Shown in pieces: positions 40,652 through 50,976 of a stretch of 64,000 bases of DNA. Each line of letters begins with the position of its first letter. Position 1 is the stretch's first letter. This stretch comes from Opitutaceae bacterium (GTDB lineage: Bacteria > Verrucomicrobiota > Verrucomicrobiia > Opitutales > Opitutaceae). Under the pieces are notes generated by a model. The model did no database searches and was not told the DNA's origin. It worked only from the letters and a program-made list of their open reading frames with translations. The stretch is from assembly GCA_027490995.1 (NCBI GenBank), contig JAIXWY010000003.1:62001-126000 (forward strand). The letters run 5' to 3'. The translations under genes were made by a program, and so were the position numbers.

Positions 40652-43414
40652 ATGATCCCTCGTCTCCGCACGAAGGCTCGGTCCTCCTTTTCCCTCGCTG
40701 TAGGGTTGGGAGTTCTGAGCACATTGAGCGCTTACGCGCAAACCGTTCCGGCCAACTCGTCTGCCAAGAAACAAGACGAAGAGGTCCAGCTCGAAAAGTT
40801 CGTCGTCACCGGTTCGCTCATTCCGATGGCGGCTGACACCCCGGCGATCCCGGTGTCCGTCATCACGTCCGTCGACATCAAGAACTCCGGTGTCTCCAAT
40901 GACCTCCTGCAGGTCCTGAAAAAGACCGAACCGTTCTTCTACGGCGCGAACAACATCGGTTCTGACAACGGTAACATTTCCTCCGGTTCCTCGAACGGTG
41001 GCTCGGCGGTCTCGCTGCGCAATCGCGCGACGCTGGTGCTGATCAACGGCCGTCGTGCTGCGGTCTCGCCGGTGACGGCGAGCGGCGGTTCGAACTTCGT
41101 CGACGTCAGCCTCATTCCGATCTCTGCGGTTGAGCGCCTTGAGATTCTTTCCGACGGTGCGTCCGCGACGTACGGCTCTGACGCCGTGTCGGGCGTGGTG
41201 AACGTCATCCTGAAGACCAACTATCGCGGCGCCGAAGTCGGCGGCCGCTACGGCTTCAGCCCGAATGACGGCAACTATTCCGAGCGCAGCTACTTCGGCG
41301 TGTTCGGTGCCGGTACAGACAAGACCCAGGTCACGATCTCCACCGAGTGGAAGAAGAGTGATCCGCTCATTCAGAACGAGCGTCCTTGGGCCAAGGGCAT
41401 CTTCCGCACCCCGACGTACGCCGGTGTCGTGAACATCGGTACCGTCTGGTACTACCTGAACCCGAGCCTGAATGCTCCGCCGCTGAACCTCGACCTCACG
41501 CCTGAACAGGCCGTGGCGCAGGGTATCTACCAAGGCCCGCTCGACCAGACCGGTGCCCAGCAGTTCTTCGATCTCTCGGCCTACCCGACGATGCTGATTA
41601 AGGCTTCCCGTCGCAGCGTGGTCGCCGCGATCGACCACCGCCTCACCGAGAAGACGACCCTCTTCGGTGACTTCATCTATTCCGCGACGGGCTCGGAGTC
41701 CGTGCTGAACGCCCAGCCCGTCTCGGGTAACGTCTTGGGCGCGACGCCGTCGAATCCGTTTAACGTCACCGTCACCGCCCGTAATCGTTTCGTGACTCGT
41801 CCGCGTATCTACGCGAACGAGACCGTTGCGACGCGCGGCGTCGTGGGCGTCAAGGGTCCGCTGGTTGGCACCTGGAACTACGAGGCTGCCGCCAACTTTA
41901 ATCGTACGGTCAGCAATTTCCGTAACGACAACCTGATCGATGCCGCCGCCTACTCCGCGGCCACGCTCAATGGCACCTTCAATCCGTTCGCGCGCCGACA
42001 GGCTCCCGGCGTGATCGAGGGCTTCCTCGGCACCAGCTTCCGCGACTACACCAGCGAGCTGATCGGCTTCGATACCCGTATCACGGGCGAGCTCTTCGAG
42101 ATCCCCGGCGGCCCGGTTTCCGCGGCCATCGGTGCCGACACGCGCCGCGAGTCGCTGTCGTTCGTCAACGATCGCTACGACCGCACCGGCGGCTGGCTCC
42201 AAGCTACCCCGCGTCAGCCGTACTCCGCGAGCTCCAGCACCGACGGTTTCTTCGCTGAGGTCCGCGTCCCGGTCTTCGACAAGGCCAACTCCCGTCCGGG
42301 CTTCAAGGTCCTCGACGTTTCGATCGCCGCCCGTAAGGAAATGTACAACAAGACGGATGACCCGTTCGTGCCGAAGTACAGCGTCCGCTGGCTGCCGTTC
42401 AACGACGAGTTCGCCGTCCGTGGCACGTACTCCGAGTCCTTCAGCGCTCCGACCCTGTTCGACCTCACGGGTCCGGTCTCGCAGGGTTTCACCTCGGGCA
42501 TCAATATCTTCCGCTACAGCTCGACGGGTCAGGCCTTGGGGACCACCACTGGCTCCCGCCAGTACCGTTCTTCGTCCGGCTCGAATCCGAACCTGAGCCC
42601 CTCCCAGTCGCGTAACTGGACGGCCGGTGTGGTCTGGTCGCCCATGGGCAAGCTCAAGGGCCTCGAGGTCTCGGTCGACTGGTTCAACATCGACGAGCGC
42701 GATCTCGTTTCGAGCATCTCCTCCTCGCTCATCGTGAGCTCGGTCGAGCAGTTCGGTCCCGCTTCGCCTTACGCTTCGCTCGTTCGCTTCGGCGAGAGCG
42801 CCGCGGGCGAAACCTACTTCGGTACGGGCGCTCCGGTCACGAGCCCTGGCCAGATGTCCATCCGTCCGTCTGACTCCGTGTGGATCACCAACCAGCTGGT
42901 GAACATCGCGGGTGTTTGGCAGTCTGGTGCCGACGTCAAGGTGTCGTACACCTACGATACGCAATCGTGGGGTGTGCTCACGGGCCGCATCTCGGCCGTG
43001 TACCTGAACGACTATAACATCCAGAGCCTCCCGAGCCAGAGTCCGTATGACTACGCCGGTTCCTACTCGGGCACGAGCCTCTACGCCCGCTGGCGCGCCT
43101 ACGCGCAGGTTGGCTGGCGCTACAAGAGCTGGAACGCCGGCGTGAACCTCGTGGCGATCCCGACCGTCACGGACGTGGCGACGCCGAACGAGCCGACCGT
43201 CAAGGCCTACCGCACCATCGACCTCCAAGCCGGCTACAACTTCTCCGGCTCGAAGAACCGCTGGCTCGAAGGCCTGTCGTTGAATATCGGTGCGAACAAC
43301 GTGTTCAACGTGGATCCGCCCTTCATCGCTTCGGAAGGCAACCAGAGCCGCGATATCAATGCGTACGACCCGGTCGGCCGGTTCTACTTCATGGATGCGC
43401 GCTACAAGTTCTAA
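40652..43414 (+). CDS. TonB-dependent receptor
   Basis: The 920-residue outer-membrane receptor has a signal peptide ending SAYAQ (residue about 30), a TonB-box-like region (VQLEKFVVTGS), a plug domain (about 55-190, with LVLINGRRAA and VERLEILSDGASATYGSDA) and a barrel ending in an aromatic residue (YFMDARYKF). Codon choice favours C- or T-ending codons such as CGT and GGT, differing from the GCG-rich neighbours; this usually marks a highly expressed gene. The ATG at 40652 directly precedes the signal peptide. A strong terminator follows. The S9 peptidase downstream suggests peptide uptake, but no ligand is proven. Confidence 0.9.
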   Translation: MIPRLRTKARSSFSLAVGLGVLSTLSAYAQTVPANSSAKKQDEEVQLEKFVVTGSLIPMAADTPAIPVSVITSVDIKNSGVSNDLLQVLKKTEPFFYGANNIGSDNGNISSGSSNGGSAVSLRNRATLVLINGRRAAVSPVTASGGSNFVDVSLIPISAVERLEILSDGASATYGSDAVSGVVNVILKTNYRGAEVGGRYGFSPNDGNYSERSYFGVFGAGTDKTQVTISTEWKKSDPLIQNERPWAKGIFRTPTYAGVVNIGTVWYYLNPSLNAPPLNLDLTPEQAVAQGIYQGPLDQTGAQQFFDLSAYPTMLIKASRRSVVAAIDHRLTEKTTLFGDFIYSATGSESVLNAQPVSGNVLGATPSNPFNVTVTARNRFVTRPRIYANETVATRGVVGVKGPLVGTWNYEAAANFNRTVSNFRNDNLIDAAAYSAATLNGTFNPFARRQAPGVIEGFLGTSFRDYTSELIGFDTRITGELFEIPGGPVSAAIGADTRRESLSFVNDRYDRTGGWLQATPRQPYSASSSTDGFFAEVRVPVFDKANSRPGFKVLDVSIAARKEMYNKTDDPFVPKYSVRWLPFNDEFAVRGTYSESFSAPTLFDLTGPVSQGFTSGINIFRYSSTGQALGTTTGSRQYRSSSGSNPNLSPSQSRNWTAGVVWSPMGKLKGLEVSVDWFNIDERDLVSSISSSLIVSSVEQFGPASPYASLVRFGESAAGETYFGTGAPVTSPGQMSIRPSDSVWITNQLVNIAGVWQSGADVKVSYTYDTQSWGVLTGRISAVYLNDYNIQSLPSQSPYDYAGSYSGTSLYARWRAYAQVGWRYKSWNAGVNLVAIPTVTDVATPNEPTVKAYRTIDLQAGYNFSGSKNRWLEGLSLNIGANNVFNVDPPFIASEGNQSRDINAYDPVGRFYFMDARYKF

Positions 43415-43460
43415 GGTAGTTTGAGCGTCCTCCTGCCGCATCGCGGCGGGTGACTCAAAA

Positions 43461-43489
43461 GGCCGGGTCCTTCGGGGCCCGGCCTTTTT
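43461..43489 (+). terminator. Strong Rho-independent terminator with UUCG tetraloop
   Basis: A 10-bp stem (GGCCGGGTCC with GGGCCCGGCC, one G-T wobble) closed by the very stable TTCG tetraloop is followed by five T. It lies 46 bp after the TonB receptor stop and 39 bp before the S9 peptidase start. Confidence 0.9.
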
Positions 43490-43528
43490 CGTGCTGGAAA
43501 TCTCCCTTCTTCACCGCACGGTTTTGTC

Positions 43529-45538
43529 ATGAGGCTATCGTTACCCCACATCAGCAGTTTGTCCGCCCGCCGGTGGCTGCTTGCCGCCACCTTGTCCGTT
43601 GCTTGTTCCTCCACTGGTTTCAGCGAGGCGCGCGTCCCGCTGCCCGAAGTCGAGGTGCGGACCCGCGAGCTCCTGCCGATGAACATCTTCTTCGATCAGC
43701 AGTCGATCGAGAGCGTCGTGATCTCGCCGGATGGTTCGAAGGTCGCGATGATCGCGCCGAACCAGGGCCGCTACAGCATCGCGGTCAAGGACCTCGCGAC
43801 GGGGAACGTCACGGTGCCCGTGCACTTCACGGACGAGAACATTCGCAGTGTGTTCTGGAAGGGTCGCGACCGCCTGCTGTTCACCTCCGCGATCGCGGGT
43901 CACGAGGTGCCGCTGTTGGCGTCGGTGGACCTGCAGGGTCGTTCACTGCGCCGCATCCTCGAGCCGCGGCGCACGCAGGATGATTTCTCGATCTTCTTCG
44001 GCAATCTCGTGGACCGTTTCCCGGAGAGCGATGACCACATCCTGATCACGGGTTTCACCGAGGAGCACGACGCACGACGCATCAACCCGAGCGCCCCGCG
44101 CAATCCGACGCCGAGTGTCTACCGCGTCAACGTCAAGACCGGCCGGCGCGCGCCGGTCGTCGGTCTCGATCGGGGAGTGAGCGCGGGGTGGTTCGATCGC
44201 AATGCGGTGCAACGCCTCACCACCGAGTTGGAGGGTGCGACGACACTTGTCCGGGTCCGTCAGCGTAACGACCAGCCGTGGCGCACGATCCAATCCTTCC
44301 CGGCCGCCGATGAGCGCTGGGAAGTCGCGGGCCTGCTCGCCTCGGGCGACACGGCCTACATCATCGACCAGACCACGGAGGATCGGGGCGTCTTGCGCGC
44401 GCTCGATGTCCGCACCGGCGAGTTCACCGCCGATGTCTTCACCCCGCCCGCCGGCATGATTCGCCGCGCGATCATGTCCCCGAAGCGCGACCGCCTGCTG
44501 GGCGTCATCTACGAGGACGTGCTGCTCCGCACGCATTGGATCGACCCGCAGTGGGCGGCGATCATGAACTCCATTCAGGGTCAGTTCCCGCGCCATCTCC
44601 TGCTCGTCACGTCGATGGCGGACGACGAGAAACGCTTCGTCATCCGCGCCTTTTCGGACCGCGATCCGGGGCAGTACTTCCTCGTGGAAATGGGTGCGGC
44701 GGGGCTTCGCCTTGAGGCCATCACTACGGTGCGTCCTGCGATCAAGGCAGAGCAGATGTCGACCATGATGCCGGTCGTCTACACGGCGCGGGATGGCATG
44801 AAGATTCATGGCTACCTGACCAAGCCGCTCGGGCGGGAAAAGGACCGCGTGCCGCTTCTGGTGATGCCGCACGGTGGACCGTTCGGAGTTCGCGATACGT
44901 GGGGCTTTAACCCTGAGGTGCAATTTCTCGCCAGCCGCGGTTACGCGGTGCTCCAGCCGAATTTCCGTGGCTCGGGCGGCTATGGCTGGGCGTTCGAGCG
45001 CGCGGGCTTCAGCGAGTGGGGAGCGAAGATGCAGGATGACCTCACCGATGGCGTAAAGTGGGCGATCGCCGAGGGTCATACGGCCGCAGACAAGGTCGGC
45101 ATCATCGGGGCCAGCTACGGCGGCTACGCCGCGCTCGCCGGGGCGACGTTCACCCCGGACCTCTACCGCGTCGCAGTGAATTACGTGGGCGTCTCCGACC
45201 TCCGGTTGATCACGCGCTACGACCTGATCGGCGGGAGTGTTGCCGGCGCCTGGCTGCAGCGCGCGGTAGGAACGGATCCGGCGGTCCTCGCCGCCCGCTC
45301 GCCGGTCGAGCACGTCGCGAAGATCCAGATTCCGACGATGCACGCCTACGGTCGCAATGACCCACGCGTGAAGTTCGAACACTGGGAAGTCCTCGAGCGC
45401 GAGCTCAAGAAACATGGCAAGGTCTACTCGGTGCTCATTGAGAATGAAGAGGGTCATGGCTTCGAAAAGGAAGAGACGGCCTTCGGCTACTACGGCGCCG
45501 TCGAACGCTTCCTCGCCAAGCACTTTCCCGCGGAGTGA
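43529..45538 (+). CDS. S9-family prolyl oligopeptidase-like peptidase, secreted
   Basis: The 669-residue protein has a signal peptide (about 1-32), a beta-propeller-like N-terminal region (SPDGSKVAMIAP and later repeats) and a C-terminal alpha/beta-hydrolase domain. The catalytic triad is readable: Ser529 in GASYGGYAAL, Asp611 in GRNDPRV and His643 in EGHGF. HGGPFG supplies the oxyanion region. S9 enzymes cleave short peptides, often next to TonB receptors for peptide or cofactor uptake. A terminator separates it from the upstream receptor, so it is probably transcribed from its own promoter. Confidence 0.9.
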   Translation: MRLSLPHISSLSARRWLLAATLSVACSSTGFSEARVPLPEVEVRTRELLPMNIFFDQQSIESVVISPDGSKVAMIAPNQGRYSIAVKDLATGNVTVPVHFTDENIRSVFWKGRDRLLFTSAIAGHEVPLLASVDLQGRSLRRILEPRRTQDDFSIFFGNLVDRFPESDDHILITGFTEEHDARRINPSAPRNPTPSVYRVNVKTGRRAPVVGLDRGVSAGWFDRNAVQRLTTELEGATTLVRVRQRNDQPWRTIQSFPAADERWEVAGLLASGDTAYIIDQTTEDRGVLRALDVRTGEFTADVFTPPAGMIRRAIMSPKRDRLLGVIYEDVLLRTHWIDPQWAAIMNSIQGQFPRHLLLVTSMADDEKRFVIRAFSDRDPGQYFLVEMGAAGLRLEAITTVRPAIKAEQMSTMMPVVYTARDGMKIHGYLTKPLGREKDRVPLLVMPHGGPFGVRDTWGFNPEVQFLASRGYAVLQPNFRGSGGYGWAFERAGFSEWGAKMQDDLTDGVKWAIAEGHTAADKVGIIGASYGGYAALAGATFTPDLYRVAVNYVGVSDLRLITRYDLIGGSVAGAWLQRAVGTDPAVLAARSPVEHVAKIQIPTMHAYGRNDPRVKFEHWEVLERELKKHGKVYSVLIENEEGHGFEKEETAFGYYGAVERFLAKHFPAE

Positions 45539-45814
45539 GACGCCCGAGCGGCACCTCGGCCGGATCTGTCGCGGTTCGACTCCGGCGTCGGGGCTCGACG
45601 GACGCACTCGAGCCCGCACCCGGCCACCGGTAGGTCACATCCCCGTCCGACTTCGGCTTTCGCTCCGAGGCGCCTAAGGGAGCGTCAAGGGAGGGCTCGA
45701 GTGGCGCGCGGCTGGGTCGTGCGCTCCGTAAAGGCCACCTTTTGGGTCGGTGCCGGGACGCTTCGACGACGCGCGAGGCCTCGCGGATGCAGGCCGCGCG
45801 GCGTGATCTTCGTC

Positions 45815-46468
45815 TCAGCGTGTTCCGGCTCGCCGGACCCGCACGCGCAGGGCCGCTTCGGGGATCTTCAACACGTGCGTCCCCAGAATGCCAGGTCGCA
45901 GAATCACTTCCGGCGCGGTGAGCACAGGGCCACTGTAGCCTCCGGCCTCGTCCATTTCCCAAACTTCGCCGTTTTCGAGCACGAAGGAGCGCCGACCATT
46001 GAAGGAACGGAGATCGCCTTTCAACCGAGTCAGTACCTCATCCGATGCCGCAGCAGGTGCCGCTCTGGGCTTTGCGGGCTCCTCGCTCTTGTCTTTCAGA
46101 AAGGGAATCCACGACCGCACCGAACGACCGGCAGTCGCGCTGGTGGGACCCGCGGAGTCCGCGGCGGCCGGGCTGGCGTTGCCCGACGCCGGAGCGGCGG
46201 CGACCGCGGTCGTCGCGGACGAGGGCGAACTGGCCTGACCGATCCCCGCCCCGGCGGCGGCGCGGCTGCCGGCATCGGTCGACTGCTCCCGATAGCGCTC
46301 CACGACGGCGATCAAGGCCGACCGTTCCTCGGCCGTGAGTTTGTTCAGGCCAATCGCGGCCTGTTCTTCGGGAGAGAGGCGACGGGTAAAGTCCTGAGCC
46401 TGCAGCGAGGGTAGAAACAGGCCGGCGCAGGCGACGACCCCAGCGATGAAGGAAAGGACGGAGCGCAT
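45815..46468 (-). CDS. Small secreted protein, unknown
   Basis: This 217-residue protein begins with a clear signal peptide (hydrophobic 5-20, ending LQAQ). A short helical region rich in charged residues follows (RRLSPEEQAAIGLNKLTAEE), then an Ala/Ser/Gly/Pro low-complexity linker (about 65-115). The C-terminal region is beta-like (RSFVLENGEVWEMDEAGGYS), and ends Arg-rich. No enzyme motif is evident. I do not recognise a family. The upstream stretch 45539-45814 holds no other gene I can support. Confidence 0.6.
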   Translation of the reverse strand: MRSVLSFIAGVVACAGLFLPSLQAQDFTRRLSPEEQAAIGLNKLTAEERSALIAVVERYREQSTDAGSRAAAGAGIGQASSPSSATTAVAAAPASGNASPAAADSAGPTSATAGRSVRSWIPFLKDKSEEPAKPRAAPAAASDEVLTRLKGDLRSFNGRRSFVLENGEVWEMDEAGGYSGPVLTAPEVILRPGILGTHVLKIPEAALRVRVRRAGTR

Positions 46469-46656
46469 GCCGCGATCAAGCCACGCGGTCGCACCGGGGC
46501 AACGCTTTTGGCGGTCCGGCGCGTCGCCCCCCTATCTGCCTGAAACCACCGCATGAACCGCAGACCGCGTGTTGCTCAAGCGGCCTCAGGCACCCGGGAG
46601 GAAGCCGCTGAGGTTCTCCTCCAGCCTCTCCCGGAACGCGCCGTTTTCTGGGGGCA

Positions 46657-46688
46657 CAAAAAAGCCCCCTCGGTCTTGAGGGGGCTTG
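46657..46688 (-). terminator. Rho-independent terminator of the TonB receptor
   Basis: Read on the minus strand, AGCCCCCT and AGGGGGCT form an 8-bp stem with a short loop, followed by six T. It lies about 38 bp past the receptor stop at 46727. Confidence 0.85.
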
Positions 46689-46726
46689 GAATGAGAGCGG
46701 GGTCGCTGAGTGCGCTCCGCGCGTGA

Positions 46727-49672
46727 TTAGAACGGCAGGGACATCGAGACCTCGTAGGTCCGGCCCAAGGCGCTGTGCAGGGCGCCGTTGAAGCCGAAGA
46801 CCGTGTCCGAGAACGGCGGATCTTCGTCGAAGACATTGCCGATGCCACCACTGACGCGGAGGCCCTTGCCGAAGCCGCGGATGAGGCCGTTGCGGAACTC
46901 GTAGGAGCCGCGGACATCCACCTTGGTTTGGGACGGGATGCCGTAGTAGACGAAGCCCGCGGCCGACGTGAAGGTCAGGTTGTTGCCCGAGCGGTTCGAG
47001 TCGAACTTGTCGAGGAACGTCGCGAAGACCGACGCGGAGTAGGGACCCTTCTGCCAGAAGACGGACGCGTTGAGCTTCCACTTCGGCGGCGAGAAGGTGT
47101 CGCCGGCGTCGTCCAGTTCCGGCAGGCCGGGGCGCACGTTGCGGATGGCCGCCAGCGTGTTCGACGCGGTGCCGTTGACCGTGAAGCGGCCGAGGCGTTC
47201 CGAGGGGATCCGGTACTCGATGGAGTAGTCGATGCTCTCGTTGCGCACCTCGCCGAAGTTCACGAGCGTCGTGTCCACCGAGACCAAGCGGCCGGGCTGC
47301 CCGAGCGGGACGTCGACGATCGGATCGGGCGTGGCGCGGACCACGCGACCGGGGAAGGCGGCCTCGTTGTTCACGATGTTTTGCGCGCTCACGACCTGGA
47401 TGACGTTGTTCTGGATCGTGCGGTAGTAGTTGACCGAGAAGTTCAGGCCCTTGGCGAAGGGAGGCTCGAAGACCAACCCGTAGAACTCATTGGTCGACGT
47501 CTCCGGCTGGATGCCGGCGTTGGCTCCGCGGGTCACGTTCACACCCGACGTCGACGTCGGCGTGCGGCGCGGATCGGTCAGCGTGGAGGTGAACGGCGTA
47601 CCCGTCACCTGGTACTCGGTCAGACCCGGGGCGCGGAAGCCCTCGGAGTAACTGCCGCGGATCAGGACCGGGAGGACCGGGACCCAGGAGAGGCCGATCT
47701 TCGGGATGCTGGCGCTGCCGGCGGAATCGCGGTCCTCGTGGCGGCCAGCGAGCTGAAGCTCCAGACGCTGGAGCAGCGGCTGCGCATTCTTCCGGCCGAA
47801 GATCGGAACCGAAACCTCGGCGAAGCCGGCAAGACTGGTCCGTGCGCCTGTTGCCTGGACGGTGGTGGCCACCGGTGTGACGGCTTGGTTGAAGGTGACA
47901 CCGAGGGTGGAGTTCTTGGCGCGGTCGCTGGAAACGCCCGTCGCCATCTTGATCGTACCGCCCCACCAGTCGGTGACATCGCCGTCGAAGGTCAGGTCGA
48001 GCGACGTGAGCTCGGAGGTGGTGTTGAGCGTGTTGTAGTTTGCCATGCGCTCGTAGATCGCGGCTTGGCTGGTGCTGGCGGTGCGGGCGTCGACGAACGG
48101 ATTCAGGCGCAGCGCCGGGTCAGGATTGGCGAGGGCGGCGGTGATGGCGAACGTGTTGAAGTCGCGCGTGCGCTGGGAGAAGTCCTGATTCTGCCAGCCG
48201 ACGCCGAGGTCCCAGCGCCACGTGGCGCCGAGGCGGCCGCGGACGCCGAACAGCGCGTTCTCGGCGATCGTCTGCGTTGCCTGCGTCACGGAGCCGAATT
48301 CGTAGTGAATCATACCGACCAGCACGTCCTGTCCGAACGGATTAAAGGCGGCAGGGACGATCGTGGCCACGTTGCCAAAGCCCGTGGTTGCTGCGGCCGA
48401 CGAGACCGGAGGCTGCGTCGAATACAGACCCTGGGTGTCGGTCTTGCCGACGCGCAGGTAGGTCTCGACGCCCGAGGCGAACTCGTAGGAGAAGTTGGCG
48501 CTCACGCCCTTGCGCTCAGACGGGGAAACCAGGTCGAGGAATCTCGCGGTGTTGCCACGACGTACACCGGAGGCGGTGAAGACCGGTGCGCCGGTGGTCG
48601 CGTTGTAGCTCGTCGGGCCGACGGCGATGAAGCTACCCAAGGCTGGCGTCTGCGCGGCGCCCTCCGGCACGAGGGCGAGGGGAGTGTTGAGGCCGCCGAC
48701 CGACATGCCCGTAAGGGTTCCGGTGCGGGCCTGCACGAGGGCGGGATAGCCCCAGTTGAGGCGCAGGTCCACGCCGCTGACCGGCGTGTTGGTGTTGTTG
48801 TTGAAGCCCTTGGTGAATCCGCGGTGATCTTGGTTCTTGGAGAACGCGCGTTGGCTGGCCTTGAGGTCCGAGCGATCGTAATAATCGACCGTCACCGTGC
48901 CCCGCAGGCGACCTTCGACAAAGCCCGAGGTGAGGGTCGCGCCGCGCTCGCGGGCGCCGCCATGCCACGTGCCCTTGTAGGTGGTGATGAGCTCGTTGCC
49001 GACATAGTTCTTCTTGAGGACGATGTTGATCACGCCGGCCACTGCGTCTGCACCGTAGAGGGCGGAGGCGCCGTCGGTGATCACCTCGACTCGCTCGATC
49101 ATGCCGAGCGGGATCGTATTGAGGTCGACGAAGCCCTGGCGGGAGTCGGTCGAGCGGTTGCCCGCGCCGGACTGTGCCACGCGGCGACCGTCGACGAGTA
49201 CGAGCGTCGAGCCGGAGCCGAGGCCGCGGAGTGATACGCCCGAGACGCCGCTCTGGGCGGGCGGAGCCGCCGAGCTGCCGGTCACCAGGTTGAACGCCGG
49301 GCTGGTGGTTTCCGTGCGCTGGCCAAACTCCGGATTATACTCATTGGGCGCGCTGCCGCGTCCCGAAGAAATACCGGAATAGTTCTGAGGGAGGTAGTTG
49401 AGGAAGTCCGCCAGCGTCATCGCGCCCGTCGAACGGATATAGTCGCGGTCATACGTGCTGACGGGCGAGGGCCCGACCGCCTCGGTCTGGCGGATGCGGC
49501 TGCCGAGGACCTCGACCTCCTGCAGTTGGAGCGTGCTGGGCGCCGCGGTCTTGGCGGCGGCGGGCGAAGCCGCGCTGCCAGATGCCGTTTGCCCATAAGC
49601 GGTGGCGGAGGCGACGGCCGCGAGGGCCGCAGCCACCCAGCGTCGCAGATGACGAGAGGAGGTTCGATTCAT
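46727..49672 (-). CDS. TonB-dependent receptor
   Basis: The 981-residue receptor has a signal peptide ending TAYGQ (residue about 28), an Ala-rich linker, a TonB-box-like segment (LQLQEVEVLGSRI), a plug domain (about 55-190, with STLVLVDGRRVAQSG and IERVEVITDGASALYGADA) and a large barrel ending in the aromatic YEVSMSLPF. The ATG at 49672 immediately precedes the signal peptide. A terminator follows it. No neighbouring gene reveals the ligand; upstream on the same strand is a HlyD-type adaptor gene, 77 bp away. Confidence 0.9.
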   Translation of the reverse strand: MNRTSSRHLRRWVAAALAAVASATAYGQTASGSAASPAAAKTAAPSTLQLQEVEVLGSRIRQTEAVGPSPVSTYDRDYIRSTGAMTLADFLNYLPQNYSGISSGRGSAPNEYNPEFGQRTETTSPAFNLVTGSSAAPPAQSGVSGVSLRGLGSGSTLVLVDGRRVAQSGAGNRSTDSRQGFVDLNTIPLGMIERVEVITDGASALYGADAVAGVINIVLKKNYVGNELITTYKGTWHGGARERGATLTSGFVEGRLRGTVTVDYYDRSDLKASQRAFSKNQDHRGFTKGFNNNTNTPVSGVDLRLNWGYPALVQARTGTLTGMSVGGLNTPLALVPEGAAQTPALGSFIAVGPTSYNATTGAPVFTASGVRRGNTARFLDLVSPSERKGVSANFSYEFASGVETYLRVGKTDTQGLYSTQPPVSSAAATTGFGNVATIVPAAFNPFGQDVLVGMIHYEFGSVTQATQTIAENALFGVRGRLGATWRWDLGVGWQNQDFSQRTRDFNTFAITAALANPDPALRLNPFVDARTASTSQAAIYERMANYNTLNTTSELTSLDLTFDGDVTDWWGGTIKMATGVSSDRAKNSTLGVTFNQAVTPVATTVQATGARTSLAGFAEVSVPIFGRKNAQPLLQRLELQLAGRHEDRDSAGSASIPKIGLSWVPVLPVLIRGSYSEGFRAPGLTEYQVTGTPFTSTLTDPRRTPTSTSGVNVTRGANAGIQPETSTNEFYGLVFEPPFAKGLNFSVNYYRTIQNNVIQVVSAQNIVNNEAAFPGRVVRATPDPIVDVPLGQPGRLVSVDTTLVNFGEVRNESIDYSIEYRIPSERLGRFTVNGTASNTLAAIRNVRPGLPELDDAGDTFSPPKWKLNASVFWQKGPYSASVFATFLDKFDSNRSGNNLTFTSAAGFVYYGIPSQTKVDVRGSYEFRNGLIRGFGKGLRVSGGIGNVFDEDPPFSDTVFGFNGALHSALGRTYEVSMSLPF

Positions 49673-49749
49673 GGTGGTAAAGGTCGGGTGAAACAAAGGG
49701 GGGATTCACCGCGAGTGCGAGGCTGGAAAACCATGAATCGCGTACACGC

Positions 49750-50946
49750 TCAGCGTGGGATCAGCCGACGGTTTTCGCGCACGGAGTCGCCGGGGTGCAG
49801 CACGACGGTTTCGTCGGGAGCTAAGCCCTTGAGGATCTCGGCCTCCACGTCATTCCGTCGACCGATCTCCACCGTGCGGAGTCGGGCGCGGCCGGCCTCC
49901 ACCACAAACACTGCCCAGCGCTCCTCCTGCCGGAACAGGGCGCCGACCGGCACCTTCAGCGTGGAGGCGACGTCGTCCACGACGATGTGGGCCTCCACCC
50001 GAAAGCCATCTCCCAGCGCGGCGCGGTGCTCCGCGGGCGTGGTCAGGTCGGCAATCACGTTGACCCGCTGTTCCTCCACCCCGAGCGCGGAGACCTTCGT
50101 GAAGCCGGAGGGCTCCACCACGCGGACCCGCGCGTTGAGCGAGTTGGCTCCTCCCCACTGCTCGATCCGCACGCGCGCTCCCAGGGGAATGCGGACGGCG
50201 TCCGTGGAGAGGGTCTCGATGATGACCTCGAGATCGGTGGGGTCGCCGATTTCAACCAAGCGGGCGCCGACTGCGACGACGGTCGCGCTCTCCTCGAAGA
50301 CCCGCAAGACGCGCCCGGAAATCGGTGCGCGGAGCGGGCGGCGGGCGTCCGGCGTGGTCGTGCGTGCGTCGGACGAGAGGAGCGCGGCGCGAGCGAGTTC
50401 CACGTCATAGTCGGCGATACGCTGCGCGAATTCCGCCGAACGGAGCTCCGCCGCGGCTGCGGATTCGCGCCGCTCCGCGGTGTCGAGTTCCTGATGAGAG
50501 ATGCTGGATTGCGCATGCAGTCCACGGGCGCGTTCAAGGTCGGTGCGCGCGTACGCGTGCTCCGACTGGGCGCGCTGGAGGAGCGGTAGGGTACGTGCCT
50601 GCTCTGCTTCGGCCGCCTTCACGCGCGCCTCGGCCTGCGCCTGCGAACGCGGATCCAGCAGCGCGGAGTCGGCGGGTTCGAGCATCGCGACCACGGTCTG
50701 GCCCGCCTCCACGGCGTCGCCGGGCCGCAGGCTCACGCGCAGCAAGCGTCCCGCCAGCGGAGCGGAGATCACGTGGCGCTGACGGATGCGGGTACGACCT
50801 TCCTCGACCACCTCGACGGTGAGGGGGCCGCGAACGACGGTCGCGAGGTCGACGCGGACCGCGCGAGGTCGGAGGGCCCAGCCGAGCAGGACGAGGGCAC
50901 CGACGGCCGCGAGCACCAGCCACAGGGGAAATCGCTTGGATCTCAT
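49750..50946 (-). CDS. HlyD/MacA-type efflux periplasmic adaptor
   Basis: The 398-residue adaptor has one N-terminal membrane segment (about 9-27), a split biotinyl-lipoyl domain (HVISAPLAGRLLRVSLRPGD, later LRAPISGRVLRVFEES), a coiled-coil hairpin (about 100-190) and beta-barrel and membrane-proximal domains near the C-terminus. It links an inner-membrane exporter to an outer-membrane channel. It completes a set with the FtsX-type permease and the ATPase encoded just upstream on the same strand, like MacAB. No outer-membrane TolC-like gene is nearby. Confidence 0.88.
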   Translation of the reverse strand: MRSKRFPLWLVLAAVGALVLLGWALRPRAVRVDLATVVRGPLTVEVVEEGRTRIRQRHVISAPLAGRLLRVSLRPGDAVEAGQTVVAMLEPADSALLDPRSQAQAEARVKAAEAEQARTLPLLQRAQSEHAYARTDLERARGLHAQSSISHQELDTAERRESAAAAELRSAEFAQRIADYDVELARAALLSSDARTTTPDARRPLRAPISGRVLRVFEESATVVAVGARLVEIGDPTDLEVIIETLSTDAVRIPLGARVRIEQWGGANSLNARVRVVEPSGFTKVSALGVEEQRVNVIADLTTPAEHRAALGDGFRVEAHIVVDDVASTLKVPVGALFRQEERWAVFVVEAGRARLRTVEIGRRNDVEAEILKGLAPDETVVLHPGDSVRENRRLIPR

Positions 50947-50976
50947 GGTAGGAAAGGGGTGGAGAAAGGACTGAGC

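Noticed and set aside
45573..45583. T-loop-like GGTTCGACTCC that might mark a tRNA
   Set aside because: The flanking bases pair for only three positions, no anticodon arm, acceptor stem or CCA is seen, so there is no cloverleaf.
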